A stretch of DNA of 64,000 nucleotides from an uncultured Porticoccus sp. (lineage in GTDB: Bacteria; Pseudomonadota; Gammaproteobacteria; Pseudomonadales; Porticoccaceae): positions 1-64,000 of the forward strand of contig CAJIZZ010000010.1 in assembly GCA_905181945.1 (NCBI GenBank). Reading direction: 5' to 3'. A program made the position numbers and the translations under genes. The notes under the pieces are model-generated. The model searched no databases. It had not been told where the DNA came from and saw only the letters and a program-made list of their open reading frames with translations. This document shows, in pieces, positions 56,118 to 64,000 of the stretch. The stretch's first letter is position 1, and every line of letters starts with the position of its first letter.

Positions 56118-56738
56118 TTAGCGTCCACTCTCGGAGTACCGATTCTCAAGCGCCAGATATAGGTTATCCTTGAAATTTTTGCTGCTTTTATCCATTTCCC
56201 CTATTAGCTCTACTAGATGCTCATTGTCTTCTTTTCCAGACCATACTTTTCGATAGCTTCCATCCTGATAGCCATTATCTTGTCGGAAAAAATTTAACAC
56301 ATTCTTTCCAACATAGCTGACATATAGCTCATCAAAAGTTAGCCCAATACCGGTCATCAGAGATGAGAATCCAGCAATATCAAAACTTTTACTTTGAAGT
56401 GTAGCAAAAGTAAAGCTCTCAAGGTCATCACGAAAATCTCCGGATGGTTTTGAACTCAATAGCTGTTTAGCTATATTGGAAGAGATATCCTCCCTACTGC
56501 TAGACTCAAGTAGTAGTATGCTTAAACCGAAATGCCAAATATCAACGAGCTCTAGCTTTACCTGTTCGGCATCTGGCGTTTGTTTCTTCCACCACTTCCA
56601 ACCGTAATGATCCATTAGTTCTGCGCATTCAACCCAAATTGCACGATACCAGGAGAACTCTTGATTCACCCAATCATCATTCACCTTTCTGTTCATGGCA
56701 TCTTGCAAATCCAACATTATCAAAATCTGCTCTTTCAT
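56118..56738 (-). CDS. dUTP diphosphatase, all-alpha (dimeric, MazG-like) type
   Basis: Hydrolyses dUTP to dUMP, keeping uracil out of DNA. The 206-aa protein belongs to the dimeric dUTPase_2 group, related to MazG, rather than the common trimeric Dut. The hallmarks are [37 protein letters not shown] (metal-binding E and D) and a late [16 protein letters not shown]. The start is the ATG at 56738 with GGAG seven bases upstream. It directly precedes ttcA. Whether a trimeric Dut is also present elsewhere cannot be seen. Confidence 0.88.
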   Translation of the reverse strand: MKEQILIMLDLQDAMNRKVNDDWVNQEFSWYRAIWVECAELMDHYGWKWWKKQTPDAEQVKLELVDIWHFGLSILLLESSSREDISSNIAKQLLSSKPSGDFRDDLESFTFATLQSKSFDIAGFSSLMTGIGLTFDELYVSYVGKNVLNFFRQDNGYQDGSYRKVWSGKEDNEHLVELIGEMDKSSKNFKDNLYLALENRYSESGR

Positions 56739-56812
56739 GCTATCGCTCCATTTTTGGCGCTTATTTTTACAGATCACCTGCTGTCAAATCAATGATTTCA
56801 GCAGACAATAGA

Positions 56813-57469
56813 CTAGGGTCTAACAAATCTATTGCCATGCTTTTCATCCCTTATTGTTGTGGGTGGGCCATGTCCAGCAATAACAATAGCGTCTTCATTC
56901 AGCGTATAGATGCGCTCACGTATAGAAGCTGTGATCTGCTCAAAATTACCTCCAGGAAAATCTGTGCGGCCCACCGCACCCTTAAACAGAGTATCGCCAG
57001 CAATCAACAGATTGCTTCTTTCAAACCAAAAACTAGTTGATCCAGGTGTATGTCCAGGGGTGTGTATAGCAACTCCTCCACAACAACCAAGATCATGATC
57101 ATCGTTAAGGTAAAAATCAGGATCTGGTAGCTTGACGTCACTAGGAAAGCCGAACATCGAACACTGCTGCTCCAAACCTTTCCAAAGAGGAAAATCACCC
57201 TCATGGAGATAAATAGAGGCTCCTGTAGCCTCTTTGATCTCACCTGCAGCAAGTATGTGATCGAAATGTGCATGCGTATGAATAATAGCGACTACTTTTA
57301 AGTTCAAGTCAGTCAATAGCTCGAGAATAACTTGCGCATCGCCTCCGGGGTCTACAACTAAAGCCAGCTGACTAGCTGGATCGCCAACAATAGTGCAATT
57401 ACATTGCAAAACCCCAACAGGAAAAGTTCTTATAATATATTTTTCGTTGGCTATTATATTCTGTGGCAT
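56813..57469 (-). CDS. YcbL-type metallo-beta-lactamase-fold hydrolase
   Basis: A 218-aa glyoxalase-II-like metal hydrolase. The zinc motif is HTHAHFDHILAAG (H66, H68, D70, H71), followed by HTPGHTPGSTSFWF, LIAGDTLFKGAVGRTDFPGG and IAGHGPPTTIRDE, which supply the other ligands. YcbL from Salmonella has type II glyoxalase activity, and this protein has the same single-domain size. The physiological substrate is unproven. It is followed by the dUTPase gene on the same strand. Confidence 0.88.
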   Translation of the reverse strand: MPQNIIANEKYIIRTFPVGVLQCNCTIVGDPASQLALVVDPGGDAQVILELLTDLNLKVVAIIHTHAHFDHILAAGEIKEATGASIYLHEGDFPLWKGLEQQCSMFGFPSDVKLPDPDFYLNDDHDLGCCGGVAIHTPGHTPGSTSFWFERSNLLIAGDTLFKGAVGRTDFPGGNFEQITASIRERIYTLNEDAIVIAGHGPPTTIRDEKHGNRFVRP

Positions 57470-57806
57470 ATGGAACCGATCGGGAAACTGTTTAAAAAAA
57501 GATCGTTTATGTTAGCACAGGATCAATGATGATTAACCTCAAAACAATGAGACCAAGAACTTAAAATCTCCCATATTTATCAAACGCCAAGAGGATTTAA
57601 ATCTCATATCAATTGATAATTTTTGGTTTTAAGTTATAAATTTAGTTTAGATACCTTGTTTTTTTAAAAAAAATCCTTAATGCTGAACCTCTAAAATTAA
57701 CATGTCGCAATAAGAGTCGCCACAAACGCCTTTAGTTGGCGATGAAAGATCTGAAAGCGATATATTTAACAGTCTTTAAAACACTAAAAATAAAGAGATC
57801 TAACAA
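57470..57806. other. 337-bp intergenic region between the YcbL-type gene and an exported protein gene
   Basis: AT-rich DNA with no supportable gene. It has long A/T runs and one short inverted repeat, CGCC to GGCG around 57727-57742. No clear riboswitch or terminator is recognised. It presumably holds the divergent promoters of the two flanking genes. Confidence 0.6.
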
Positions 57807-58367
57807 ATGAAGACCTTTTTTCATATTCTTATTCTTATTTCATCCACTGCATTCGCATGTCAAATTTTAGCTGAAACAGCGACCAAGCCGTCTATTGATT
57901 GGCGCTCAGCTGAAAGCATAGGCAACCATATAGACATTCGTCAAGATGCAGCGCACGGTGAGATAACCTATGGGCCAAATTTTTCAACTTCCAATCAATC
58001 TCTATCTAAAAATTTTTCAGACATCTATCTAATGCGTATTGTTGATTTAGAGGGCGCGGACCATTACACAATTTATATAAATGCTCGGTATAATAGTAAG
58101 AATTTTAGATCTTATGAAAGCGCTGTGAACGCTCAAGATGAGGCGAAATTGCCGCTGCAAGTCCTATCGAAAACAGGCGGAAATTGTTCTATCGCTATAT
58201 GCCAATATGAAGAAAAGCTGGCTATACCTTTAAACTTTCTCTACTTCTTTGACGGTTCCGTCTCTGGCCTAAACATCACTATATCTGGAAACAGAAACGA
58301 CCAAATTAAAATACCTGACGCTTATTTTAAAGCTATGCTAAATGCCATTCCAGAAGAAAAAATATGA
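57807..58367 (+). CDS. Exported protein of unknown function
   Basis: A 186-aa protein with a signal peptide (MKTFFHILILISSTAFACQILAE split as n-, h- and c-regions, probable cleavage after AETA or nearby). The mature part is beta-rich. It contains DHYTIYINARYNSKNFRSY and a pair of cysteines in GGNCSIAICQYEE (C-x4-C) likely to form a disulfide. I do not recognise the family. It is followed 70 bp later by a second small exported protein on the same strand. Confidence 0.7.
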   Translation: MKTFFHILILISSTAFACQILAETATKPSIDWRSAESIGNHIDIRQDAAHGEITYGPNFSTSNQSLSKNFSDIYLMRIVDLEGADHYTIYINARYNSKNFRSYESAVNAQDEAKLPLQVLSKTGGNCSIAICQYEEKLAIPLNFLYFFDGSVSGLNITISGNRNDQIKIPDAYFKAMLNAIPEEKI

Positions 58368-58437
58368 TCAAATCCGCGTGGTGCTAGACTTATCTTTAGG
58401 TTAATCCAAGTTAATATAAAAAATTAAGGAACTGAGT

Positions 58438-58878
58438 ATGAGATTTTTTCTATTATTGATTTTACTACCATTATCTCAGCTGCATGCCCAACCTATGAGC
58501 CCTATCGCCAAAAATTGCGAGCAATGGGACAGTGTTCGCCAGAATCAGTCCGAACAAGCTACTCTTTACTGGTTAGAAGGATTTTTGTCGGCCTACAATA
58601 AGTATGAATATACAGGAAAACATCCTGAAGGGGTTTTACACAGCGCAGATCCAAAAGTTATCACAGGCTGGCTAGATGGGTATTGCTTATCCAACCCGCA
58701 AAGCAGTCCACAGATAGCAGTAGAGTCATTCATTGATGAAAAAAAGTTACCGGTAAAAGCTTGTGCGATAAAAAAATCAAGCGGGCGGCCATGTATCCCT
58801 TATGAGGAAGATTTACCAGAAAATTTATTAGAGACAGACAGCCTTAACAAAAAAATTAAATGGAAATTTTGGGAATAA
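58438..58878 (+). CDS. Small exported protein of unknown function
   Basis: A 146-aa secreted or periplasmic protein with signal peptide MRFFLLLILLPLSQLHAQ. In the mature part CEQWDSVRQ, then YWLEGFLSAYNKYEY and WLDGYCLSNPQSSPQIAVES recall the cysteine-helix-glycine pattern of small periplasmic proteins such as Rap1a/HdeA-like families. The resemblance is loose and I do not claim membership. Two further cysteines (KACAIKK and RPCIPYEED) suggest two disulfides. TAAGGA precedes the ATG at good spacing. Confidence 0.7.
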   Translation: MRFFLLLILLPLSQLHAQPMSPIAKNCEQWDSVRQNQSEQATLYWLEGFLSAYNKYEYTGKHPEGVLHSADPKVITGWLDGYCLSNPQSSPQIAVESFIDEKKLPVKACAIKKSSGRPCIPYEEDLPENLLETDSLNKKIKWKFWE

Positions 58879-58921
58879 TTTTTTAAAACGACTCTGCAAT
58901 AACCAAGCAGAAAGCTAAAAA

Positions 58922-59362
58922 TTATGTATAAAGTTCGTTTTCCGGACAAGCGAACTTGCTTACCGCTGCCAATAATCTACGACAAGTAATTTGTCCAACC
59001 AGCTTACCATTATCCAATACTGGTCGACGGCGATGGCCTTTGCTGAGCATGTCAGCGGCCACATCTACTATATCCGCATGCAGCTCACAAGAATCGATAT
59101 TTGTGGTCATAAACTCAACAACACTACCATAGCCGCTTCCTCCGGATCTACAGCCGTCGTTATAGGTTGCACCAAGGACAGCTCGCATACAGTCAAGCTC
59201 AGATAAGACTCCCACTAGATGTCCATTATTATCAACCACACAGACACCAGAGATCTTATTTTTAATAATAACATCAATGGCATGAAATATATTTTCATCT
59301 GGCCGGATCGTCACCGGATTGGATAGTAGATAATCACACAAATCAACTGAACGTAAAGGCAT
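58922..59362 (-). CDS. CBS-domain pair protein
   Basis: A 146-aa protein consisting of two CBS domains. The first is NPVTIRPDENIFHAIDVIIK with GVCVVDNNGHLVGVLSELDC. The second is MTTNIDSCELHADIVDVAAD with RRPVLDNGKLVGQITCRRLL. Such stand-alone pairs bind adenosyl nucleotides and regulate partner enzymes or transporters; the partner is unknown here. It lies 27 bp after nuoN on the same strand with GGGAG before the ATG, so it may be co-transcribed with the nuo operon. Confidence 0.88.
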   Translation of the reverse strand: MPLRSVDLCDYLLSNPVTIRPDENIFHAIDVIIKNKISGVCVVDNNGHLVGVLSELDCMRAVLGATYNDGCRSGGSGYGSVVEFMTTNIDSCELHADIVDVAADMLSKGHRRRPVLDNGKLVGQITCRRLLAAVSKFACPENELYT

Positions 59363-59389
59363 AATATTCTCCCTACCTTTTTGGTTTCA

Positions 59390-60805
59390 CTAGAGCCCGC
59401 CGGCAAAAGCGATAAATGGTTGCGGCCAACTACCCAGCATTAAAATCAATACCGTTAGCAATAGTGCTGTTATATCTCCAGAGCGATCCCTAAACCCGAT
59501 ATCATTGCCAGACGTCTTGCTCATAGAAAAAATAATTCTCAGATAATAATAAATACCGATAGCACTACCGATAACCAGCGCACTCAACAAAAACCAATGG
59601 GACCCCTGAATAGCGACATTAATCACAAAAAACTTAGCCATGAACCCTGCGGTAAGGGGTATGCCTGCAAATGAAAGCATCGCTATAGTAAGGGCGGTCG
59701 CCTGAATTTTATTCCTCCAAAAAAGTCCCTCAAATTCTGAAATCTGGCTTTTTTGTTGATCTTCTCTAGAGACTCTGGCTATCACGGTAAATGCTCCAAG
59801 CGTAGTCAATATGTAAGCTGCTAAATAAAAGGTTACCGCCTCGCTCGCCATCTCGCTGCCAGTGAGTGCAATCAGTACGATTAACAGGTAGCCAAAATGA
59901 GCAATCGATGAGTAAGCCAATAAGCGTTTGATATCCTCTTGCAGTAGAGCGAGCAAGTTGCCAATCAGCATTGAAAAGGCTGCCAGTACAGAGAGCGCCA
60001 AAATCAAAGACTCGTATTGATGCAACTCAGCATCCATATAGATACGAGCCAGTGCGACGAAGACCGCCCCTTTTGATACGGTTGCAAGAAATCCCGTCAC
60101 GGGTGTCGGTGCACCCTGATAAACATCAGGCGTCCACATATGAAATGGTACTAAGGATAATTTAAAAGCAATACCTGCTGTAACCATAGCGGTGCCGGCC
60201 ATCACTAATAGAGGGTTGCTAATATAGGCAAGAGCAGCTTTTTCACCAATTCCTTTATAGCTTAACTCGCCAGTTGCAGCGTAAAGCAACGCAAACCCGA
60301 ACAATAAAATTGCTGAGGCGCACCCTGACAATACCAAATATTTAACTGCCGCTTCGAGGGGTAAAAGCCCTTTTTTTGGGAAAGCAATCATCGCATAAAG
60401 AGCGACCCCCATTAGCTCCATACCTAGCAACAGAGAGGCCATATGGCTAGATTGAATCAAAATTACAGCTCCAAGAGCTGACAACACTAACAAAAGGTAA
60501 TATTCTTCTTTGCTCCCCCCTTCCGAGGAAAAACTATCCTGTGAAAGCACCACTGTAACCAGAGATGCAAGCAGCACAAGCGCGGTAAAAAATAATCCCC
60601 AATTGTCTACTTGTAGTAAAATTGTCACAGGTTGCGAAAAGTCTCTGGCATATCCAGCGCCCCATAAAGCCAACAATATTCCTACTACAGTAATAATCCA
60701 TGTCGCCTTCTCATCACGCTTTATGGAGGCCTGGATCATCAAAACTATAGCCGTCAAGCTCAGCATCAGTATCGGCATTAACGCCTGCATCTGGCTTCCG
60801 TTCAT
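59390..60805 (-). CDS. nuoN: NADH-quinone oxidoreductase subunit N
   Basis: Proton-pumping antiporter-like membrane subunit of complex I, 471 aa with about 14 helices. Typical segments are SLLLGMELMGVALYAM with the essential glutamate, FKLSLVPFHMWTPDVYQGAP, VTGFLATVSKGAVFVALARI, and LLAYSSIAHFGYLL. Its ATG overlaps the nuoM TGA by four bases (ATGA), with AGGAGGT upstream. It is the last nuo gene. Confidence 0.96.
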   Translation of the reverse strand: MNGSQMQALMPILMLSLTAIVLMIQASIKRDEKATWIITVVGILLALWGAGYARDFSQPVTILLQVDNWGLFFTALVLLASLVTVVLSQDSFSSEGGSKEEYYLLLVLSALGAVILIQSSHMASLLLGMELMGVALYAMIAFPKKGLLPLEAAVKYLVLSGCASAILLFGFALLYAATGELSYKGIGEKAALAYISNPLLVMAGTAMVTAGIAFKLSLVPFHMWTPDVYQGAPTPVTGFLATVSKGAVFVALARIYMDAELHQYESLILALSVLAAFSMLIGNLLALLQEDIKRLLAYSSIAHFGYLLIVLIALTGSEMASEAVTFYLAAYILTTLGAFTVIARVSREDQQKSQISEFEGLFWRNKIQATALTIAMLSFAGIPLTAGFMAKFFVINVAIQGSHWFLLSALVIGSAIGIYYYLRIIFSMSKTSGNDIGFRDRSGDITALLLTVLILMLGSWPQPFIAFAGGL

Positions 60806-62316
60806 AAGGAACCTCCTGTCACGATGCTCGAGAAACTAATCAGGCTTTCTACCACTGGGCGAGAAATATCTAATATCGGCTGCGGGTAGATACCCAATAC
60901 AATGAGTGCAGTCATCATCACAGCCATGGTCAGCATTTCTCTTGTCCCAAAATCTACCAGCTGGCGTGTTTCGTCAGGCTCACCTTGAAATGATCGCTGC
61001 ATCAATAATAGCGAATAGGCGGCACCGGTGATCAAACCAAGCGCTGCGATAACGGCAAGCAAGCGGTCCACTTGAAAAAGGCCTAGTAGTACCAAAAATT
61101 CGGCAACAAAGTTACCTAAACCAGGAAGCCCAAGAGATGCTACTATAAAAAACATGGCTATAGCGCCCATACGCGGCATATTCTGCCATAAGCCACCCAT
61201 CTCACGCATATCCCTAGTATGCAAGCGCTCTTGAAGTGAGCCTGCAATCATAAACAATGCCGCTGTGCTGAATCCATGCGCGACCATTTGCATAACCGCT
61301 CCCTGTAGTGCCAAGATATTCCAGGCATACACTCCAAGGAGAACAAAGCCCATATGGCTCACGCTACTGTAGGCAACCAAGCGCTTAAAATCCGTTTGAC
61401 CGAAAGCCAAAATTGCCCCATAAATAACTCCGGCAACACCTAGCCAGAGGGCAACAGGAGCAAACTCCATTGACGCCTGAGGGAATAAAGGTACAGCAAA
61501 ACGAATCAACCCATAAGCGCCAGTTTTGAGTAATATTCCTGCAAGAATGACACTACCGGCGGTGGGTGCCTGAGTATGAGCATCTGGCAGCCAGGTGTGA
61601 AAAGGAAACCCAGGAAGCTTAACAACAAAAGCGACAAAGAAACCGAGCATCAACCAAAATGCAGTTTGTGCGGCAATTTGAGCGCTCAGCAGGTCGAAAT
61701 AACTAAAGGTCCAAACACCAGTATTACCATGATGAATTACGACCAATGCCAATATAGAAACCAGCATCAAAAGACCGCTAGCCTGAGTAAAAATAAAGAA
61801 TTTCATGGCTGCGTAACCGCGATTTTCGTGGCCCCAAATAGCAATCATAAAATACATCGGGATTAACATAACCTCCCAAAATAAAAAAAACAGGAACAAA
61901 TCTAGAGCCATGAAGACACCAAGAACACCAGCCAGCGTCCATAGTAGATTGGCTTCAAAAAAACCTTGTCGAACTTTGATATCTGTCCATGAGGCGCTTA
62001 CTGCCACAGCACCTAATATCAATGTCAGCAAAACCATCAGCATGCTTAACCCATCTAAGGCTAATTCAATTTTAATACCAAAAGCCGGAATCCACTCAAC
62101 ACTATAATGCATCAACCAGGTTTCCGGATCGCTGGGCACGGGTGCCTGTAGCGTCTCCAGCTGGGGAATAGTCGAAAGCGCTATCAGTAGATAAATTAAA
62201 TCAATAATAACTACTGCCAAAGCTACCTTACGAGGCACATCGGCACCCAGTCGCTCCGAAAATATCGCAACAACCCCTCCAATCAGTAGAATGAGTATCA
62301 AATTAATCATTAGCAT
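60802..62316 (-). CDS. nuoM: NADH-quinone oxidoreductase subunit M
   Basis: Proton-pumping subunit of complex I, about 504 aa. It has FLFWEVMLIPMYFMIAIWG with the conserved glutamate, LPGFPFHTWLPDAHTQAPTA, GSVILAGILLKTGAYGLIRF, and RLVAYSSVSHMGFVLLG. I use the ATG at 62316, whose A is shared with the nuoL TGA stop (TGATG); the in-frame TTG one codon upstream is less likely. It is coupled to nuoN at its 3' end by ATGA. Confidence 0.96.
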   Translation of the reverse strand: MLMINLILILLIGGVVAIFSERLGADVPRKVALAVVIIDLIYLLIALSTIPQLETLQAPVPSDPETWLMHYSVEWIPAFGIKIELALDGLSMLMVLLTLILGAVAVSASWTDIKVRQGFFEANLLWTLAGVLGVFMALDLFLFFLFWEVMLIPMYFMIAIWGHENRGYAAMKFFIFTQASGLLMLVSILALVVIHHGNTGVWTFSYFDLLSAQIAAQTAFWLMLGFFVAFVVKLPGFPFHTWLPDAHTQAPTAGSVILAGILLKTGAYGLIRFAVPLFPQASMEFAPVALWLGVAGVIYGAILAFGQTDFKRLVAYSSVSHMGFVLLGVYAWNILALQGAVMQMVAHGFSTAALFMIAGSLQERLHTRDMREMGGLWQNMPRMGAIAMFFIVASLGLPGLGNFVAEFLVLLGLFQVDRLLAVIAALGLITGAAYSLLLMQRSFQGEPDETRQLVDFGTREMLTMAVMMTALIVLGIYPQPILDISRPVVESLISFSSIVTGGSL

Positions 62317-63999
62317 CAAGAAGCCCTCACCAAAATGGCCAGCAGTACAATCAAGCCAAATACCATGCTAGTTATATAACGTCTCATCTGCCCGCTCTGA
62401 CCTGCAGATAACCACTGATTAAATGTTTGACTTATAGTCACAACAAGCCTATAAAAATTGTCCACTGGCTCTAACTTCAGAGCCCTAGCTAGACCGTAAT
62501 AAGGCCTTACCAGTAGTTGATCATATAGCCAATCTATCCGCCAACCGCTAAACCAAAATTGCTGCAGTTTTTGCATAACAAAAGAATTAGTGAATACGTC
62601 CACTTTGAGCTGGCCGCCAAGAAATATAAGGTAAGCGATGATTACGCCGACAATTGGTACCGCAATGGAGACGTATTCAACCCAGTGGGCGGGGTGCTCG
62701 AAAACTGCCAGAGGAAAAACCTGAGTGACCGGAATGATAATCCAGCCCCCCATCATGGCTAAAATACAAAGTAAGCTTAAAGGTATGACCATTCGCCAAC
62801 CAGTATCCTTGTCTGGCTCGGTGTTGACCTGGCCAAAAAATACCACAAATACTAATCGAAAACTGTACACAGCCGTCAACAACGCGCCCACCAATCCCCC
62901 AAACCACAACCAAGGCCCTATACCATCAACTTGATAAGCCTGTAAGAGAATCTGATCCTTGCTAAAAAATCCTGATGTCATTGGCAATGCCGCCAAAGCT
63001 GCTGAGCCAATCATGAAGCTCCAAAATGTCACCGGCATACGAGTTCGCAAGCCGCCCATTTTAAAAATATTATGCTCATGATGCAGGCAATGAATAATAG
63101 CTCCGGAGCCGAGAAATAATAGAGCCTTAAAAAAAGCGTGGGTCATTAAATGAAAGATTCCGGCAGTCCATGCACCTACACCTAGGGCTAAGAACATATA
63201 GCCGATCTGACTGATCGTTGAATAGGCAAGAATACGTTTAATATCATGCTGGGTTAGCGCAGTGAAGGCCGCCATTAAAGAAGTTGCTAAACCTACCAGT
63301 GCTACTGCAATCATTGCTATTGGGGCGAACAAGTAAAGTTCATGGGTCCGTGCAATCAAATAGACTCCAGCTGTCACCATCGTTGCCGCATGAATCAATG
63401 CGCTAACAGGGGTTGGGCCAGCCATAGCATCAGGAAGCCATGTATGTAGAGGCAGTTGAGCTGACTTGCCAACCGCTCCGCCTAAAATAAGAAGGCAGGC
63501 GATAAGTGGCATACTGTCACCCACTTGCCATTTATCCTTAGCGGCGTCTCCAAGAGCCTGGATATCCAAAGTACCGAGCTCAGTAAATAGCAAAAATAAT
63601 CCCAGCGCCATCAACGTATCACCAATACGAGTGACAATAAATGCCTTGCGCGCAGCATAGCCATTGGCAGAATTCTGATACCAAAAACCCACTAGCAAAT
63701 AACTGCACACCCCTACCCCTTCCCAGCCAAGATAAAGAAGAAGCAGATTGTCTGCCATTACTAAAATCAACATGGCAGCAACGAACATATTTAGGTAAGC
63801 GAAGTAGCGTGCATAGCTAACATCTTCTTCCATAAACTCTGTAGAGAACAAGTGGATTAAAAATCCGACCCCTGTAATCACAGACATCATTACCAATGTT
63901 AGTCCATCAAAATAAAAAGCAACGTCGGAAGAAAAAGTGCCTACCTGCATCCAGGTCCACAGAGTTACTTTGAAAACCTCAGGATTACCTAAAAAGTCT
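62316..63999 (-). CDS. nuoL: NADH-quinone oxidoreductase subunit L (5'-truncated by the window)
   Basis: Distal proton-pumping subunit of complex I with the long lateral helix. The frame is open to the right edge: residues ahead of the first ATG read NPEVFKVTLWTWMQVG, which matches the family. The protein is therefore cut by the window and its N-terminal 50 or so residues lie outside. Present are NLLLLYLGWEGVGVCSYLLV, LPLHTWLPDAMAGPTPVSAL, AATMVTAGVYLIAR, RILAYSTISQIGYMFLALG and the C-terminal extension. It is followed directly by nuoM. Confidence 0.96.
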   Translation of the reverse strand, partial: DFLGNPEVFKVTLWTWMQVGTFSSDVAFYFDGLTLVMMSVITGVGFLIHLFSTEFMEEDVSYARYFAYLNMFVAAMLILVMADNLLLLYLGWEGVGVCSYLLVGFWYQNSANGYAARKAFIVTRIGDTLMALGLFLLFTELGTLDIQALGDAAKDKWQVGDSMPLIACLLILGGAVGKSAQLPLHTWLPDAMAGPTPVSALIHAATMVTAGVYLIARTHELYLFAPIAMIAVALVGLATSLMAAFTALTQHDIKRILAYSTISQIGYMFLALGVGAWTAGIFHLMTHAFFKALLFLGSGAIIHCLHHEHNIFKMGGLRTRMPVTFWSFMIGSAALAALPMTSGFFSKDQILLQAYQVDGIGPWLWFGGLVGALLTAVYSFRLVFVVFFGQVNTEPDKDTGWRMVIPLSLLCILAMMGGWIIIPVTQVFPLAVFEHPAHWVEYVSIAVPIVGVIIAYLIFLGGQLKVDVFTNSFVMQKLQQFWFSGWRIDWLYDQLLVRPYYGLARALKLEPVDNFYRLVVTISQTFNQWLSAGQSGQMRRYITSMVFGLIVLLAILVRAS

Positions 64000-64000
64000 A

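Noticed and set aside
56639..57040. 133-codon plus-strand frame over the dUTPase and YcbL-type genes
   Set aside because: It is antisense to two genes with intact catalytic motifs and crosses their intergenic gap, with no start signal.

Overview
The window is a compact, AT-rich stretch (roughly 40% G+C by eye) of the chromosome of an aerobic gammaproteobacterium. Protein sequences and gene order resemble the Pseudomonas/Cellvibrio/marine-gamma part of the class. Pseudomonas-like gene neighbourhoods include gltA divergent from sdhCDAB-sucAB-lpd-sucCD, gpsA-DUF4389-sixA, aroC next to a PPP-family transporter, STAS/PP2C regulators beside mlaA, and gltX followed by tRNA-Ala. Nearly all of it is core housekeeping DNA. 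I see no integrase, transposase, CRISPR array, toxin-antitoxin pair or defence cluster.

Layout. 1-4800: 5'-truncated pabB, thrH, a sulfur-assimilation group (Fe-S type cysH, a CXXC thioredoxin-like protein, a TSUP transporter) and a 5'-nucleotidase. 4900-11400: orphan yajC, bcp, mdh, the folM-like/folK pair, prc and xthA. 11380-17300: etfBA divergent from ETF-ubiquinone oxidoreductase across a perfect palindrome, then a TetR regulator, a small membrane-anchored protein and a PPP-family MFS transporter. 17300-23200: aroC, folE, a sixA gene broken by an in-frame amber codon, a DUF4389 protein, gpsA and htpG. 23300-36000: the TCA-cycle block, with recognisable divergent promoters between sdhC and gltA and terminators after sucD and gltA. 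36000-36930: a short gene-poor interval of unknown ORFs and repeats ending at tRNA-Ala(GGC). 37000-44400: gltX, dusA, a TerB-like protein, a STAS plus receiver-PP2C pair, mlaA and a porin. 44450-57500: hrpA, fadD, a small membrane protein, ycgN-ycgL-rnd-recR, dnaX (with a -1 frameshift signal), ttcA, an all-alpha dUTPase and a YcbL-type hydrolase. 57800-64000: two unknown exported proteins, a CBS protein, and nuoN, nuoM and the 3' part of nuoL.

How they fit together. Electrons from acyl-CoA dehydrogenases (substrates activated by FadD) reach ubiquinone through EtfAB and ETF-QO. The TCA enzymes supply NADH to complex I (Nuo) and succinate to Sdh. PabB, FolE, FolM-like and FolK are folate/pterin enzymes, and AroC makes the chorismate used by PabB.

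I did not find convincing evidence for an undescribed system. The items most worth a second look are the dnaX programmed frameshift cassette, the amber-interrupted sixA, the 26-bp palindrome with back-to-back promoter elements between the etf genes, the gltA to tRNA-Ala interval with a truncated signal-peptide reading frame, the missing ybaB with an 8-bp tandem repeat ahead of recR, a lysine-rich linker in HtpG, and a cysteine-free MlaA.
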